Assembly: GCA_021732745.1 (NCBI GenBank) | Contig: JAKFUK010000004.1 | Span: 1-64,000 of the forward strand | Length of the DNA stretch: 64,000 nucleotides | Origin: Nevskia sp. | GTDB taxonomy: Bacteria > Pseudomonadota > Gammaproteobacteria > Nevskiales > Nevskiaceae | Direction: 5' to 3' | Part shown: positions 47,680 to 55,994 of the stretch, piece by piece | Numbering within the stretch: position 1 is the stretch's first letter | Layout: each line of letters starts with the position of its first letter | Program-made: the position numbers and the translations under genes | The notes under the pieces: generated by a model | Seen by the model: the letters and a program-made list of their open reading frames with translations, nothing else | What the model was told of the DNA's origin: nothing | Databases searched by the model: none

Positions 47680-48630
47680 TCAGCGCTGCACTTGCGACAG
47701 GATCAGCTCGATGACGCGGTCGGTGTTGTTCTCGACCAGCCAGTGATTGGCACCGCGCAGGATCTCGAACCGGTAGGGGCCGAGCACGTATTGCGCAGTG
47801 TCGTGGGCGTCGTTGGCGCTGAAGGCGAAATCCCGATTGCCCCAGGCATAGAGCGTGGGCACGGTGATCAGGCCGATGGTCTGTGACGGCGGCAGCGGAT
47901 TGGTGCGGTAGTAGGCCAGTGCTGCGTTCAAGGCGACCGGATCGCTGAGGCCGTTGGCGTAGATCCGGGCCCGGTCCGCCGGCAAGCCGTAGCCGATGAG
48001 CACCAGGTTGAACACCCCCGGCCCTGCCGCCAGGATGAGGTTGGCGGCGCCGGGCATCTCGAACCACCGCGAATACAGGAAATACTCGCGCAGGCCCAGC
48101 GGATTGTCGGACGTCATGCCCAGGGCGTTGTTGTGCGGCGTGGACAGCACCGTCATCGTGTTCAGCCGCCAGGGTGCCGACGCCGCCAGCGTCCAGGCGA
48201 TGGCACCGCCCCAATCGTGGCCGACGAGGTGAAAGCGGTCGGCACCAAGGGCGGTACCCATCGCCTGCGCATCGCGAGCCAGCTTGTCGAGGGTGTAGGC
48301 GCTGTCGTTCAAGGGCCGCGCGCCGGGCGAGTAGCCGCGCTGCGACGGGGCCACCGCGTAAAAACCGGCGGCGGCGATCGCCGGCAGCACGTCGCGATAC
48401 TCCTCGGCGCTGGTCGGGAAGCCGTGCAGCAGCAGCACCAGCTTGCCCTGCTGCGCGACCGCCGGATCGCCGGCCGCCAGCGCATCGAACGTCAGCGCCC
48501 CAAGCTCGGGATCAACGATGTTGATCGTCCTCGCCACCACTACCGGCGGCGCGGCCTGACTGCTGGCGGGTGCCCAGAACATCAGAAAGCAGACACTCGC
48601 GAAAACGAAACGCTGCATGAAAGCCGACAT
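47680..48630 (-). CDS. Secreted alpha/beta-hydrolase (epoxide hydrolase/haloalkane dehalogenase-like)
   Basis: A 316-residue protein with a signal peptide (about residues 5-26). [18 protein letters not shown], the nucleophile motif [10 protein letters not shown] (Asp, as in epoxide hydrolases and dehalogenases), and C-terminal [10 protein letters not shown] with the catalytic His. The Asp nucleophile and periplasmic location suggest epoxide or halide ester hydrolysis; substrate unknown. An inverted repeat upstream may regulate it. Confidence 0.82.
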   Translation of the reverse strand: MSAFMQRFVFASVCFLMFWAPASSQAAPPVVVARTINIVDPELGALTFDALAAGDPAVAQQGKLVLLLHGFPTSAEEYRDVLPAIAAAGFYAVAPSQRGYSPGARPLNDSAYTLDKLARDAQAMGTALGADRFHLVGHDWGGAIAWTLAASAPWRLNTMTVLSTPHNNALGMTSDNPLGLREYFLYSRWFEMPGAANLILAAGPGVFNLVLIGYGLPADRARIYANGLSDPVALNAALAYYRTNPLPPSQTIGLITVPTLYAWGNRDFAFSANDAHDTAQYVLGPYRFEILRGANHWLVENNTDRVIELILSQVQR

Positions 48631-48674
48631 GGTGGGAACTCCGTCGTGGTGCTGGATAGGCTGCCGCTTGAATA

Positions 48675-48692
48675 TTACGATGGTAATCGTAA
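48675..48692. promoter_or_regulatory. Palindrome upstream of the hydrolase gene
   Basis: TTACGAT-GGTA-ATCGTAA, a perfect 7-bp inverted repeat, 45 bp upstream of the hydrolase start. It has the size of a TetR-type operator, but no regulator gene adjoins it. Apart from this, 48631-48804 shows nothing. Confidence 0.4.
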
Positions 48693-48804
48693 GAGGCTTA
48701 CCCTGCTTCGGAATTGATCCGCGTCATGCATGCGGGTGAATTGCGAACGGATGCCGGATCAGCTGCCGGGCATCGTTCGCTCGATGCGCAGCCGGCGCGC
48801 CATC

Positions 48805-49281
48805 TCAGGTCGCGATTTCCGGCGCTTCCGGGGCCTGATAGACGCTGTCGGTCATCCAGCAGTCCTTGTATTCGCCGTCAGGCTGCTTCGACAGCTCGAA
48901 GATGTAGCGATGCAGCACGCCGATGCGATCGATCAGTTCGACGCCCTGGATGGCGACATCGCCCTGCATGACCAGCGGCAGGAGCGTGGTGCTGCGGTGG
49001 TTGAGCATGGCCGGATAACCTTCGCGGATCAGGCCGGCGAAGCGCTTGAGCGGACCGGTCTGGCTGCGGTTGCCGGGCGAGGCGAAGCCGAACACGGTGA
49101 CGAAGCCGGCATCGCGTTCCGGCTGGTCGACCTTGGCGAGCGCGGCAAGCTGCAGTTGCACCACGGCGGCGGGGCTCAGGGCTGGGTCCGGTTTCGGCAC
49201 GGCGGCGGTATCGGCGGCGGAAGCGGTGCCGGCCAGCAGCCACCAGAAACAGGGAATCAAGCGTGTGAAGATCGGTCTCAT
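48805..49281 (-). CDS. DUF4864-type secreted protein
   Basis: A 158-residue protein with a signal peptide (residues 1-22, ASAA). The mature part resembles the DUF4864 family: LAALAKVDQPERDAGFVTVF, FASPGNRSQTGP, FAGLIREGYPAMLNH and a C-terminal CWMTDSVY. Function unknown. The start at 49281 is the one that gives the signal peptide. It diverges from the M48 gene at 49355. Confidence 0.78.
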   Translation of the reverse strand: MRPIFTRLIPCFWWLLAGTASAADTAAVPKPDPALSPAAVVQLQLAALAKVDQPERDAGFVTVFGFASPGNRSQTGPLKRFAGLIREGYPAMLNHRSTTLLPLVMQGDVAIQGVELIDRIGVLHRYIFELSKQPDGEYKDCWMTDSVYQAPEAPEIAT

Positions 49282-49354
49282 GACGGTTGCAACCTCGTAG
49301 ACTGAAGGACAATGGGCTGCCGTCAATATAGCGCGGCCCCGGAGACTCGCCCCG

Positions 49355-50146
49355 ATGCGCAAACCCTCAAGAACCCTCGTCGTCACCACGCTGTCCGCGA
49401 CCCTGCTGGCCGCCTGCGCCACTTCGCCGCTTGGCCGCACGCAGTTGAAACTGGTGTCGGACAGCGAGCTGGACCAGCTCGGCGCCACGGCCTTCCAGGA
49501 AACCCAGAAATCGACACCGCTCAGCACCGACGGCCGCGCCACCGCCTATGTCAACTGCGTGGCCAATGCCATCATCCGGGAGGTCGGCGGCAGCTGGGAG
49601 GTGAAAGTGTTCGCCTCCAACGATGTCAACGCCTTCGCGTTGCCGGGCGGCAAGATCGGCGTCTACACCGGCCTGTTGAAGATCACCGAAACGCCGGACC
49701 AGCTCGCCGCCGTGATCGGCCATGAAGTGGCGCATGTGATCGCCGGACATTCCAACGAGCGCGTCTCGCAGCAGCAGGTCACCAGCGTCGGCCTGACCAT
49801 GGCCCAGGTGCTGGTCGGCGGCGGCATCGCCGGCGGCACGGTGATGTCGGCACTCGGTGCCGGTGCCCAGTACGGCGTGCTGCTGCCATTCTCGCGGGCG
49901 CATGAAAGCGAGGCCGATCTGGTCGGGCTCGATTACATGTCGAGTGCCGGTTTTGATCCGCGCCAGGCGGTGGCGCTGTGGAAGAACATGGCCAAGGCCG
50001 GTGGCCAGAAGCCGCCGGAGTTCGCGTCCAGCCATCCTTCGGACGCCACCCGCATCCAGCAGATCGAGGAACGGCTGCCGATGGATGTGCCGCTGTACGT
50101 GAAGTCGCTCGCCGCTGGCAAGCGGCCGGACTGCAAGCGGGTCTAG
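49355..50146 (+). CDS. M48-family metalloprotease lipoprotein (LoiP/YggG-like)
   Basis: A 263-residue lipoprotein with lipobox LLAAC (Cys about residue 22). Zinc motif HEVAH (IGHEVAHVIAGH), with the downstream Glu in SRAHESEADLVGLDYM. LoiP-type proteases act at the outer membrane under envelope stress. The stop overlaps by 4 bp the stop of the convergent ABC gene. Confidence 0.9.
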   Translation: MRKPSRTLVVTTLSATLLAACATSPLGRTQLKLVSDSELDQLGATAFQETQKSTPLSTDGRATAYVNCVANAIIREVGGSWEVKVFASNDVNAFALPGGKIGVYTGLLKITETPDQLAAVIGHEVAHVIAGHSNERVSQQQVTSVGLTMAQVLVGGGIAGGTVMSALGAGAQYGVLLPFSRAHESEADLVGLDYMSSAGFDPRQAVALWKNMAKAGGQKPPEFASSHPSDATRIQQIEERLPMDVPLYVKSLAAGKRPDCKRV

Positions 50147-51135
50147 CCCCCGGCGGCGACGAAGTGGCAGGCGGCGTACTGCTCCGCCCCTTCCACTTTG
50201 CGCAAGCCCGGCACGCTCTGCACGCAGGCGTGCTCGACCAGCGGACAGCGCGGATGGAACACGCAGCCCATCGGCGGCTGACCCGGATCGGCCGCCGGCC
50301 CGCCGAGCCGCTTGGCGCGCTTCGGTTTTTCGCCTTCCGGCGCGATCACCGGCACCGCTTCGAGCAGCGCCCGCGTGTACGGATGGCGAGCGCGTTCGTA
50401 GACATCCGCCGCGCGGCCTTGCTCCATGACCTTGCCGAGATACATGACCAGCACCCGGTCGGCGAGCTGGCGGACCACGGCCAGATCGTGGGCGATGAAG
50501 ATCATCGCCAGTTGCCGTTCGCGCGCCAGATCGCCAAGCAAGTTGATGATCTGGGCCTGGATCGAGACATCGAGTGCCGACACCGGCTCGTCGCAGATCA
50601 AGAGCTTCGGCTCCACGATCAGCGCGCGGGCGATGCCGACCCGCTGACCCTGCCCGCCGGAAAGCTCGCTTGGCCGGCGATCGGCGATCTCGTCGCCCAG
50701 GCCCACCCGCGCCAGCAGCGCCAGCGCCCGCGACTTGCGCTGCTCGGCTGAAAGCTCCGGCATCAGCGCCTTGAGCGGCTCGGCGACGATGTCGACCACC
50801 TTCATCTTCGGGCTCAAGGAACCCAGCGGGTCCTGAAACACCAGTTGCACGTCGCGGCGCAGCGGCTTCCAGTCGCTGCGCGAGAGGCCGATCAGCTCCT
50901 GACCCTGATAGCGGATCGAACCGGCGCTGGCGCTCTGCAGGCCGACCAGGGTGCGCGCCAGCGTCGACTTTCCGCAGCCGGATTCGCCGACGATGCCCAG
51001 GGTTTCGCCGGGCTGGAGGTCGAAATGCAGATCGTCGATGGCCTTGACCACCCCGGCGCGCGCCCACGGCAGCAGGCCGCGCTTCGGGTAATGGACCCGG
51101 AGGCGGCGGACGGACAGGAGCGGAGCAGAAGCCAT
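50143..51135 (-). CDS. Oligopeptide-type ABC transporter ATP-binding protein (OppF-like), orphan
   Basis: A 330-residue ATPase: Walker A GESGCGKST, Q-loop VFQDPLGSL, signature SGGQGQRVGIARAL, Walker B LLICDEPVSALD, and the C-terminal oligopeptide-transporter extension with a Cys cluster (GCVFHPRCPLVEHACV). The permease, binding-protein and OppD genes are not adjacent, so partners must be encoded elsewhere. The start at 51135 is the ATG after which the domain begins. Confidence 0.88.
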   Translation of the reverse strand: MASAPLLSVRRLRVHYPKRGLLPWARAGVVKAIDDLHFDLQPGETLGIVGESGCGKSTLARTLVGLQSASAGSIRYQGQELIGLSRSDWKPLRRDVQLVFQDPLGSLSPKMKVVDIVAEPLKALMPELSAEQRKSRALALLARVGLGDEIADRRPSELSGGQGQRVGIARALIVEPKLLICDEPVSALDVSIQAQIINLLGDLARERQLAMIFIAHDLAVVRQLADRVLVMYLGKVMEQGRAADVYERARHPYTRALLEAVPVIAPEGEKPKRAKRLGGPAADPGQPPMGCVFHPRCPLVEHACVQSVPGLRKVEGAEQYAACHFVAAGG

Positions 51136-51150
51136 TGATTTCGACGAGCA

Positions 51151-51178
51151 AGAAAAGGGCCGACGCATTCGTCGGCCC
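51151..51178 (-). terminator. Terminator after dps
   Basis: A perfect 9-bp stem GGGCCGACG/CGTCGGCCC with a 4-base loop (51157-51178). On the minus strand it is followed by TTTTCT (51156-51151). It separates dps from the ABC gene. Confidence 0.8.
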
Positions 51179-51204
51179 GTGATTTTACGACGTAGCGGCG
51201 TTCC

Positions 51205-51717
51205 TCATTCGAGCAGCGAACGCAGCATCCACGCGGTTTTCTCGTGCAGTTGCAGGCGTTGTGTGAGCAAGTCCGCAGTCGGCTCGTCGCGCGCCTTGTC
51301 GGCCAGCGGGAACACCGAGCGCGCGGTCTTGGCGCAGGCCTCGTGGCCCTTGACCAGCTTGGCGACCATGTCCATCGCCGCCGGCACGCCTTCGTCTTCC
51401 TCGATGCTGGACAGCTTCGCGTACTGGGCATAAGTGCCCGGGGCCGGGAAGCCGAGCGCGCGGATGCGTTCGGCCACCAGATCCACCGCCAGCGAGGCTT
51501 CCGTGTACTGGCCTTCGAACATCAGGTGCAGGGTGTTGAACATCGGCCCCGTCACGTTCCAGTGGAAGTTGTGGGTCTTCAGGTACAGCGTGTACTCGTC
51601 GGCCAAGAGCCGCGACAGGCCGGCGGCGATCGCTTCGCGGTGGGCGGTCGAGATGCCGATGTCGATGTCCTGGGCGACGGCCTTGGCAGACTTCGGTTTT
51701 TTGTTTTCCTTGCTCAT
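51205..51717 (-). CDS. dps: Dps-family ferritin-like DNA-protection protein
   Basis: A 170-residue Dps: the Lys-rich N-terminus ([12 protein letters not shown]) typical of DNA binding, the ferroxidase ligands in [20 protein letters not shown] and [18 protein letters not shown]. It stores iron and shields DNA from oxidants. GGAG lies 6-9 bases before the ATG. The terminator after it makes it a separate unit from the ABC gene. Confidence 0.92.
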   Translation of the reverse strand: MSKENKKPKSAKAVAQDIDIGISTAHREAIAAGLSRLLADEYTLYLKTHNFHWNVTGPMFNTLHLMFEGQYTEASLAVDLVAERIRALGFPAPGTYAQYAKLSSIEEDEGVPAAMDMVAKLVKGHEACAKTARSVFPLADKARDEPTADLLTQRLQLHEKTAWMLRSLLE

Positions 51718-51753
51718 GCGGGGCTCCTTGAGGGGGAATGGGTGGGTGGGCGC

Positions 51754-52719
51754 TCAGTGGGCGGCCAGTTTCTGCTTGCGATAGTAGGAAAAGATGTCGT
51801 TGAGGTTGCGCCGCGGGCGCCAGGCGAAGGTGTCGCGGAACAGGCTGCCGTCGAGAATCACCGGGTACTTGAAGTAGTTGATCAGGTAGGGCGGGAAGAA
51901 AGCGTTCCAGTTCAGCATCGAGGCCACCAGCTTCGGCAGGCTGGGCGGCACGCTGAGCACCGGCAGCCGCCGACAGCCGCACTGGCTGACCGCTTCCTGA
52001 TAGGGCACGTAATCGTCCGGTGCCACGTTGTAGATGCCCGGCTTGTTGGCCTCGAAGGCGACGACCATCGCCTCCGCCATGTCGTCGACATGCAGGAACT
52101 GCATCAGCGGCGAAAATCCGAGCAACACCGGTGCCACTTTTCGCGACAGCAGGATCGACATGCTGTTGCGCACGCCCGGCCCGAGCACGTTGCAGGGCCT
52201 GAGGATGGTGATGTTCAACTCCGGATGCTTCCAGAGATAGATGGTGGCGAGGCTTTCCAGCTCCACGGAATCGACCAGGTCCTGGGTCACTTCGCTGGCT
52301 TTCAGCGGCGCGTCCTCGTCGATCAGCGCCGGATTCCAGGCGCTGGCCCCGTAGACGAAATAGGTCGAATGGATCATCACCTGACCCACCTTGTACTTCC
52401 GGCACAGCTCCAGCAGCCGCTTGCAGCCCAGCACATTGGCGTTATAACGCTGCTGGCGGGTTTTCTCGTGGGCGAAGATGCGGCCGATGTGGATCACGGC
52501 GTCGATCTTGTGGGTCGCGAAGATGTCCTCGAAACCGCGCTTGTGCAGCTCCACCAGATAGCTCGGGATGCCGGCGTCGGTTTCGACCTTGTGGCGGAAA
52601 TCGACGGCGATCACCTTGTACTTGCCGTGCAGCCGGGCGATCACCCGCTTGGCCAGCGAGCCGGCGGAACCGGTCACCAGCACGGTTTTCTTCGGGGCTG
52701 CGGGGCTTCGGCTGGCCAT
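51754..52719 (-). CDS. NAD-dependent epimerase/dehydratase family protein
   Basis: A 321-residue extended SDR with TGSAGSLAKRV (cofactor loop), HSTYFVYGA in the catalytic region and RPCNVLGPG. The Lys of YxxxK is not visible after the Tyr (YGASAW), so it may not be a classic epimerase. Its start overlaps by one base the stop of the acyltransferase gene (TGATG), so the two are coupled; a role in lipid or envelope metabolism is inferred. Confidence 0.85.
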   Translation of the reverse strand: MASRSPAAPKKTVLVTGSAGSLAKRVIARLHGKYKVIAVDFRHKVETDAGIPSYLVELHKRGFEDIFATHKIDAVIHIGRIFAHEKTRQQRYNANVLGCKRLLELCRKYKVGQVMIHSTYFVYGASAWNPALIDEDAPLKASEVTQDLVDSVELESLATIYLWKHPELNITILRPCNVLGPGVRNSMSILLSRKVAPVLLGFSPLMQFLHVDDMAEAMVVAFEANKPGIYNVAPDDYVPYQEAVSQCGCRRLPVLSVPPSLPKLVASMLNWNAFFPPYLINYFKYPVILDGSLFRDTFAWRPRRNLNDIFSYYRKQKLAAH

Positions 52720-53552
52720 CAGTAAAGACTCGTGCGTTCTTCAAGGCCGACCTGGATCAGCCGGCGCAGTTCTGCTTTCACGGTTTCCACCTGTTCGGTC
52801 ACTTCGGTTTCGCTGGCCGCTGGGGAAAAATGCATCGGCTTGCCGAAATTGAGATACACCCGTGCCGGCAGCGGCAGCAGGCTCGGCACGATCGGCAGGT
52901 AGGGCAGGCCCAGCAGCTTGGCGATCGGGGCCAGATTGGCGATCGCCGGCATGGTTTCCTCGCAGCCGACGATGCCGACCGGCACGATCGGCGCCCGGTG
53001 AGTCATGCTCAAGTGCATGAAACCATTGCCGAAACGCTGCAACTGGTAGCGCTTCGCGTAAAGCTTGCCGGAGCCGCGCACGCCTTCCGGGAAGACGATG
53101 ATGGCTTCGTCCATGTCCAGCATCTTGGCGCAGTTGACCGGATCGCCGATCACGCCGCCGAGCGCATTCAGGAAGTTGCCGAGCCAGGGCACGGTGGGAA
53201 AGAAGCGCTCGATCATCGCCCGGGCCAGACGCGGGCCATGCGGGTTGGTGGCGGCGGCCACACCGACCAGCGCGCCATCCATCGGCAACTGGCCGCTGTG
53301 GTTGCCGATGATCAGCACCCGGCCGGTCGAGGGAATGTTCTCCAGACCGTGGGCGGTGACCCGAAAATACTTGTCATACAACCACTTGGCGGCACCCAGT
53401 GCGAGCTTGAAGGTGTCTTCGTTGTAGCCCCAAGGGTCGTAGCCGAAGCTGCCGAGCGGCTTCGGAATGCTGGCGACCAGGGCTTCGATTTCCGGGGTGA
53501 CGAGGGATGCGGCGATGCGCTGCTTGACATCGAGCGAACCGAGACTGGCCAT
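52719..53552 (-). CDS. PlsC-type 1-acyl-glycerol-phosphate acyltransferase family protein
   Basis: A 277-residue acyltransferase with the catalytic NHSGQLPMD (the HX4D motif) and the substrate motif FPEGVRGSGK. The longer N-terminus and the motif spacing suit the hemolysin/DagAT-like subfamily rather than essential PlsC. It is coupled to the downstream epimerase. The acyl acceptor is unknown. Confidence 0.88.
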   Translation of the reverse strand: MASLGSLDVKQRIAASLVTPEIEALVASIPKPLGSFGYDPWGYNEDTFKLALGAAKWLYDKYFRVTAHGLENIPSTGRVLIIGNHSGQLPMDGALVGVAAATNPHGPRLARAMIERFFPTVPWLGNFLNALGGVIGDPVNCAKMLDMDEAIIVFPEGVRGSGKLYAKRYQLQRFGNGFMHLSMTHRAPIVPVGIVGCEETMPAIANLAPIAKLLGLPYLPIVPSLLPLPARVYLNFGKPMHFSPAASETEVTEQVETVKAELRRLIQVGLEERTSLY

Positions 53553-53705
53553 GGAATGAGATCGCTGCGACGTGCCGGCCCGCTGGAAGGGATGCGGGTC
53601 TTGAGCCGTCGTCTGCGCATCAACTTAGTGCAAAAACCACCGGCCGGGAAGGTGCCAAGGCCGGTAAACCGGCCAAAGTGCACAAATGTTTCGTGCCAAC
53701 AGGAC

Positions 53706-55811
53706 TCAGGCCGCGCGAGCCAGATAGCGATCCAGCGCCGCGCGGGCAGTCGGGCCGAGATCAACCGGCACCGTGCGCCGCGCCAGCAGATCTTCGAGCA
53801 GCATCCGCGATTTCAGCAGCAGGGTATTGCTGCCGTTGAATTCGGCAAACGCCGCGCAATCGAGGCCGGCGTAGTAGGCCACGGCCTTCATCCAGCGGCT
53901 TTCGCCGCGATCCGGATCGAAGATCAGGAACCAGGAACCCGGCTGCACCAGTTGTTCCAGCAGCTCGGTGACGTTTTCCTTGGCGTCCGGATCGGTCGAA
54001 GCGTGGATGTTCACGGGCGGCGACGACAGCGTGTCGAGCACCGGGTCCGGCGCGGTGTTGCCGGACTTGATGGTCTTCAGCGTCGACTCGAAGCCGTTCA
54101 GCGCCGCCGTCACTCTTGCTTCAGCCAGACCAACGGCCTTGAACGCGGTTTCCAGCTCGGTGCGCAGCCCCTGCACCTGGGCGTCGCCGCGCAGTTCTTC
54201 CTGGGCCGGATCGAGCATGGCCAGCACGCGGTCGAGCGAGGCGATGCCGCGCTTCCACTCAACGCTGTCGGGGCCGTGATGCAGCAGATGCATCGCCATC
54301 ATCGGCGCCCACAGCGAATTCAGCAGCGGCCGGACTTCGTCGCTGATGGTGGTGCCGCGCGTCCTGAGTTGCAGTTCCTCGGCGATGATCCGGCGCACTT
54401 TCTTGACGATCGACGCGCGGCGCGCGGCGGTCTGCGCCATCTGCTGCTCGATGAAGCGCTCGGCCTGATCGGTGCCGATCAGCTCGATTTCCGGCGGCGG
54501 CTTGCGCAGGGTTTCGGCGGCAACATCGAACTGCTTCTGGATCTGCTGCACCAGCTCGGCGATGCGGCCCATGTGCATCGGCCCGCCGACCTTGGCGGTC
54601 GAGGCCATGGTCGCCAGCTCATTGATCAGGCCACGCACCGGATGATCGGGATCGGCGACGAAGGCGATGTCCTTCAGCGCCACCTTCATCGTCGACATGC
54701 GCAGGCCGTCGAACTGCGGCCGCATGCTGTTCGGCAGGTGCGGGTCGGCCAGGAACTCGTTGAACATGTGGCCGACGAGGCTGGCGCGCTGCACGTAGGC
54801 CGTGGTCTGGCGCGGCGACCAGCCGACGATCGGCTGGCCCTGCGAAGCGGCGGCCAGATCGGCCGCCAGGCTGGCGTTCGAGTAGCCGGCATGGCTCGGT
54901 GCCGAAGCACCAAGCCGTTGCAGGCTCGACAGGGTCTGCTGATCGAAGGACGGCGACATCATCATCGACGCGGCCAGACCGACCGGTGCGCGGAACTCCG
55001 GCTGCGGGGCGGACGAACCCGACAGCGGCGCGCTCGCGAAACTCGGCGGCGGCGCGCCGAAGCTCGGCCCGGTCACCGTTTCGTTGGCGGCAGGCGCTTC
55101 ATCCGCGCCACCGCCGCCACCGCTGCGGTTCGGGGCCATCGCGGCCTGCGAGGAGCGCACGCCGTTCAGCTTCAGGAAATTCAGGATCTTGGTGTAGAGA
55201 TCGGCGAGTTCGCTGATCACCAGCCGATCGAACAGCTTGAACACCACCAGCTCGACATCGTGGCCGATGTTCAGGGTTTCGGCGGCCTTGCGGAACGCCA
55301 GGCAGATGGTGGCCGGTGCCAGCGCGTCCGGCGACATTGGCGCGTACAGATCCTCGATCAGCGACTTGAGCCGGCCGTTGATGTCCCAGAGCGTGGTCTT
55401 GTACAGACCCTCGGCCTTGGTCGCCATGTTCTGCACGGCGATGTCGAGATCCAGGGCATCGTCCTTCTGCAGCGACAGCTCCTGCTCCTCGACCGGCTTC
55501 ACCGGCGACACGCCCTGAACATTGGGCAGACCGAAGCTGGCGGTGTAGATGTCGCCGAATTGCGTGGCCATGTTCTTCCGGCCCAGACGCACGGCGCGCA
55601 TGGTGTCGAAGAACAGGCGGCGATCCTGGTTGTTGGTGGCGCGCTCGGCGAACTCGAACAGCAGATCGTCGGCCCCGTCGAACATCACGTTCAGGCGTTC
55701 ACGCAGGGTTTCCACCACCTGCGCGCGCAGGGTTTCCACCAGTTGCATGGTGGCTTCGGACGCTTTCTGTTTGGCCCGGAGCATGCTGACGACCTTGGGA
55801 CTGGCGCTCAT
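53706..55811 (-). CDS. DUF1631 family protein
   Basis: A 701-residue cytoplasmic protein. The first 200 residues and the last 450 are helical, joined by a low-complexity Gly/Ala/Pro linker (about 225-270). It matches the DUF1631 layout seen in gamma- and betaproteobacteria. Some members are involved in cyclic-di-GMP or surface phenotypes, but no function can be read from this sequence. It precedes the acyltransferase gene by 153 bp. Confidence 0.82.
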   Translation of the reverse strand: MSASPKVVSMLRAKQKASEATMQLVETLRAQVVETLRERLNVMFDGADDLLFEFAERATNNQDRRLFFDTMRAVRLGRKNMATQFGDIYTASFGLPNVQGVSPVKPVEEQELSLQKDDALDLDIAVQNMATKAEGLYKTTLWDINGRLKSLIEDLYAPMSPDALAPATICLAFRKAAETLNIGHDVELVVFKLFDRLVISELADLYTKILNFLKLNGVRSSQAAMAPNRSGGGGGADEAPAANETVTGPSFGAPPPSFASAPLSGSSAPQPEFRAPVGLAASMMMSPSFDQQTLSSLQRLGASAPSHAGYSNASLAADLAAASQGQPIVGWSPRQTTAYVQRASLVGHMFNEFLADPHLPNSMRPQFDGLRMSTMKVALKDIAFVADPDHPVRGLINELATMASTAKVGGPMHMGRIAELVQQIQKQFDVAAETLRKPPPEIELIGTDQAERFIEQQMAQTAARRASIVKKVRRIIAEELQLRTRGTTISDEVRPLLNSLWAPMMAMHLLHHGPDSVEWKRGIASLDRVLAMLDPAQEELRGDAQVQGLRTELETAFKAVGLAEARVTAALNGFESTLKTIKSGNTAPDPVLDTLSSPPVNIHASTDPDAKENVTELLEQLVQPGSWFLIFDPDRGESRWMKAVAYYAGLDCAAFAEFNGSNTLLLKSRMLLEDLLARRTVPVDLGPTARAALDRYLARAA

Positions 55812-55994
55812 GAGAGCCTCCGCCGATCCGCGCCGGCCGCACGGACGCCGTTCGCCGCTGAATCAGCGGGCGCGGTTGCGTGATCGACGGCGGGTTTGCG
55901 GGCCATGGATGGCACTGTAGGGGGCGGCACCGGGAATGCCTACCCGCTAGTCGGATTTGTCTACGTTCGATGAGCATGGCCGCGACGCGGCGGC

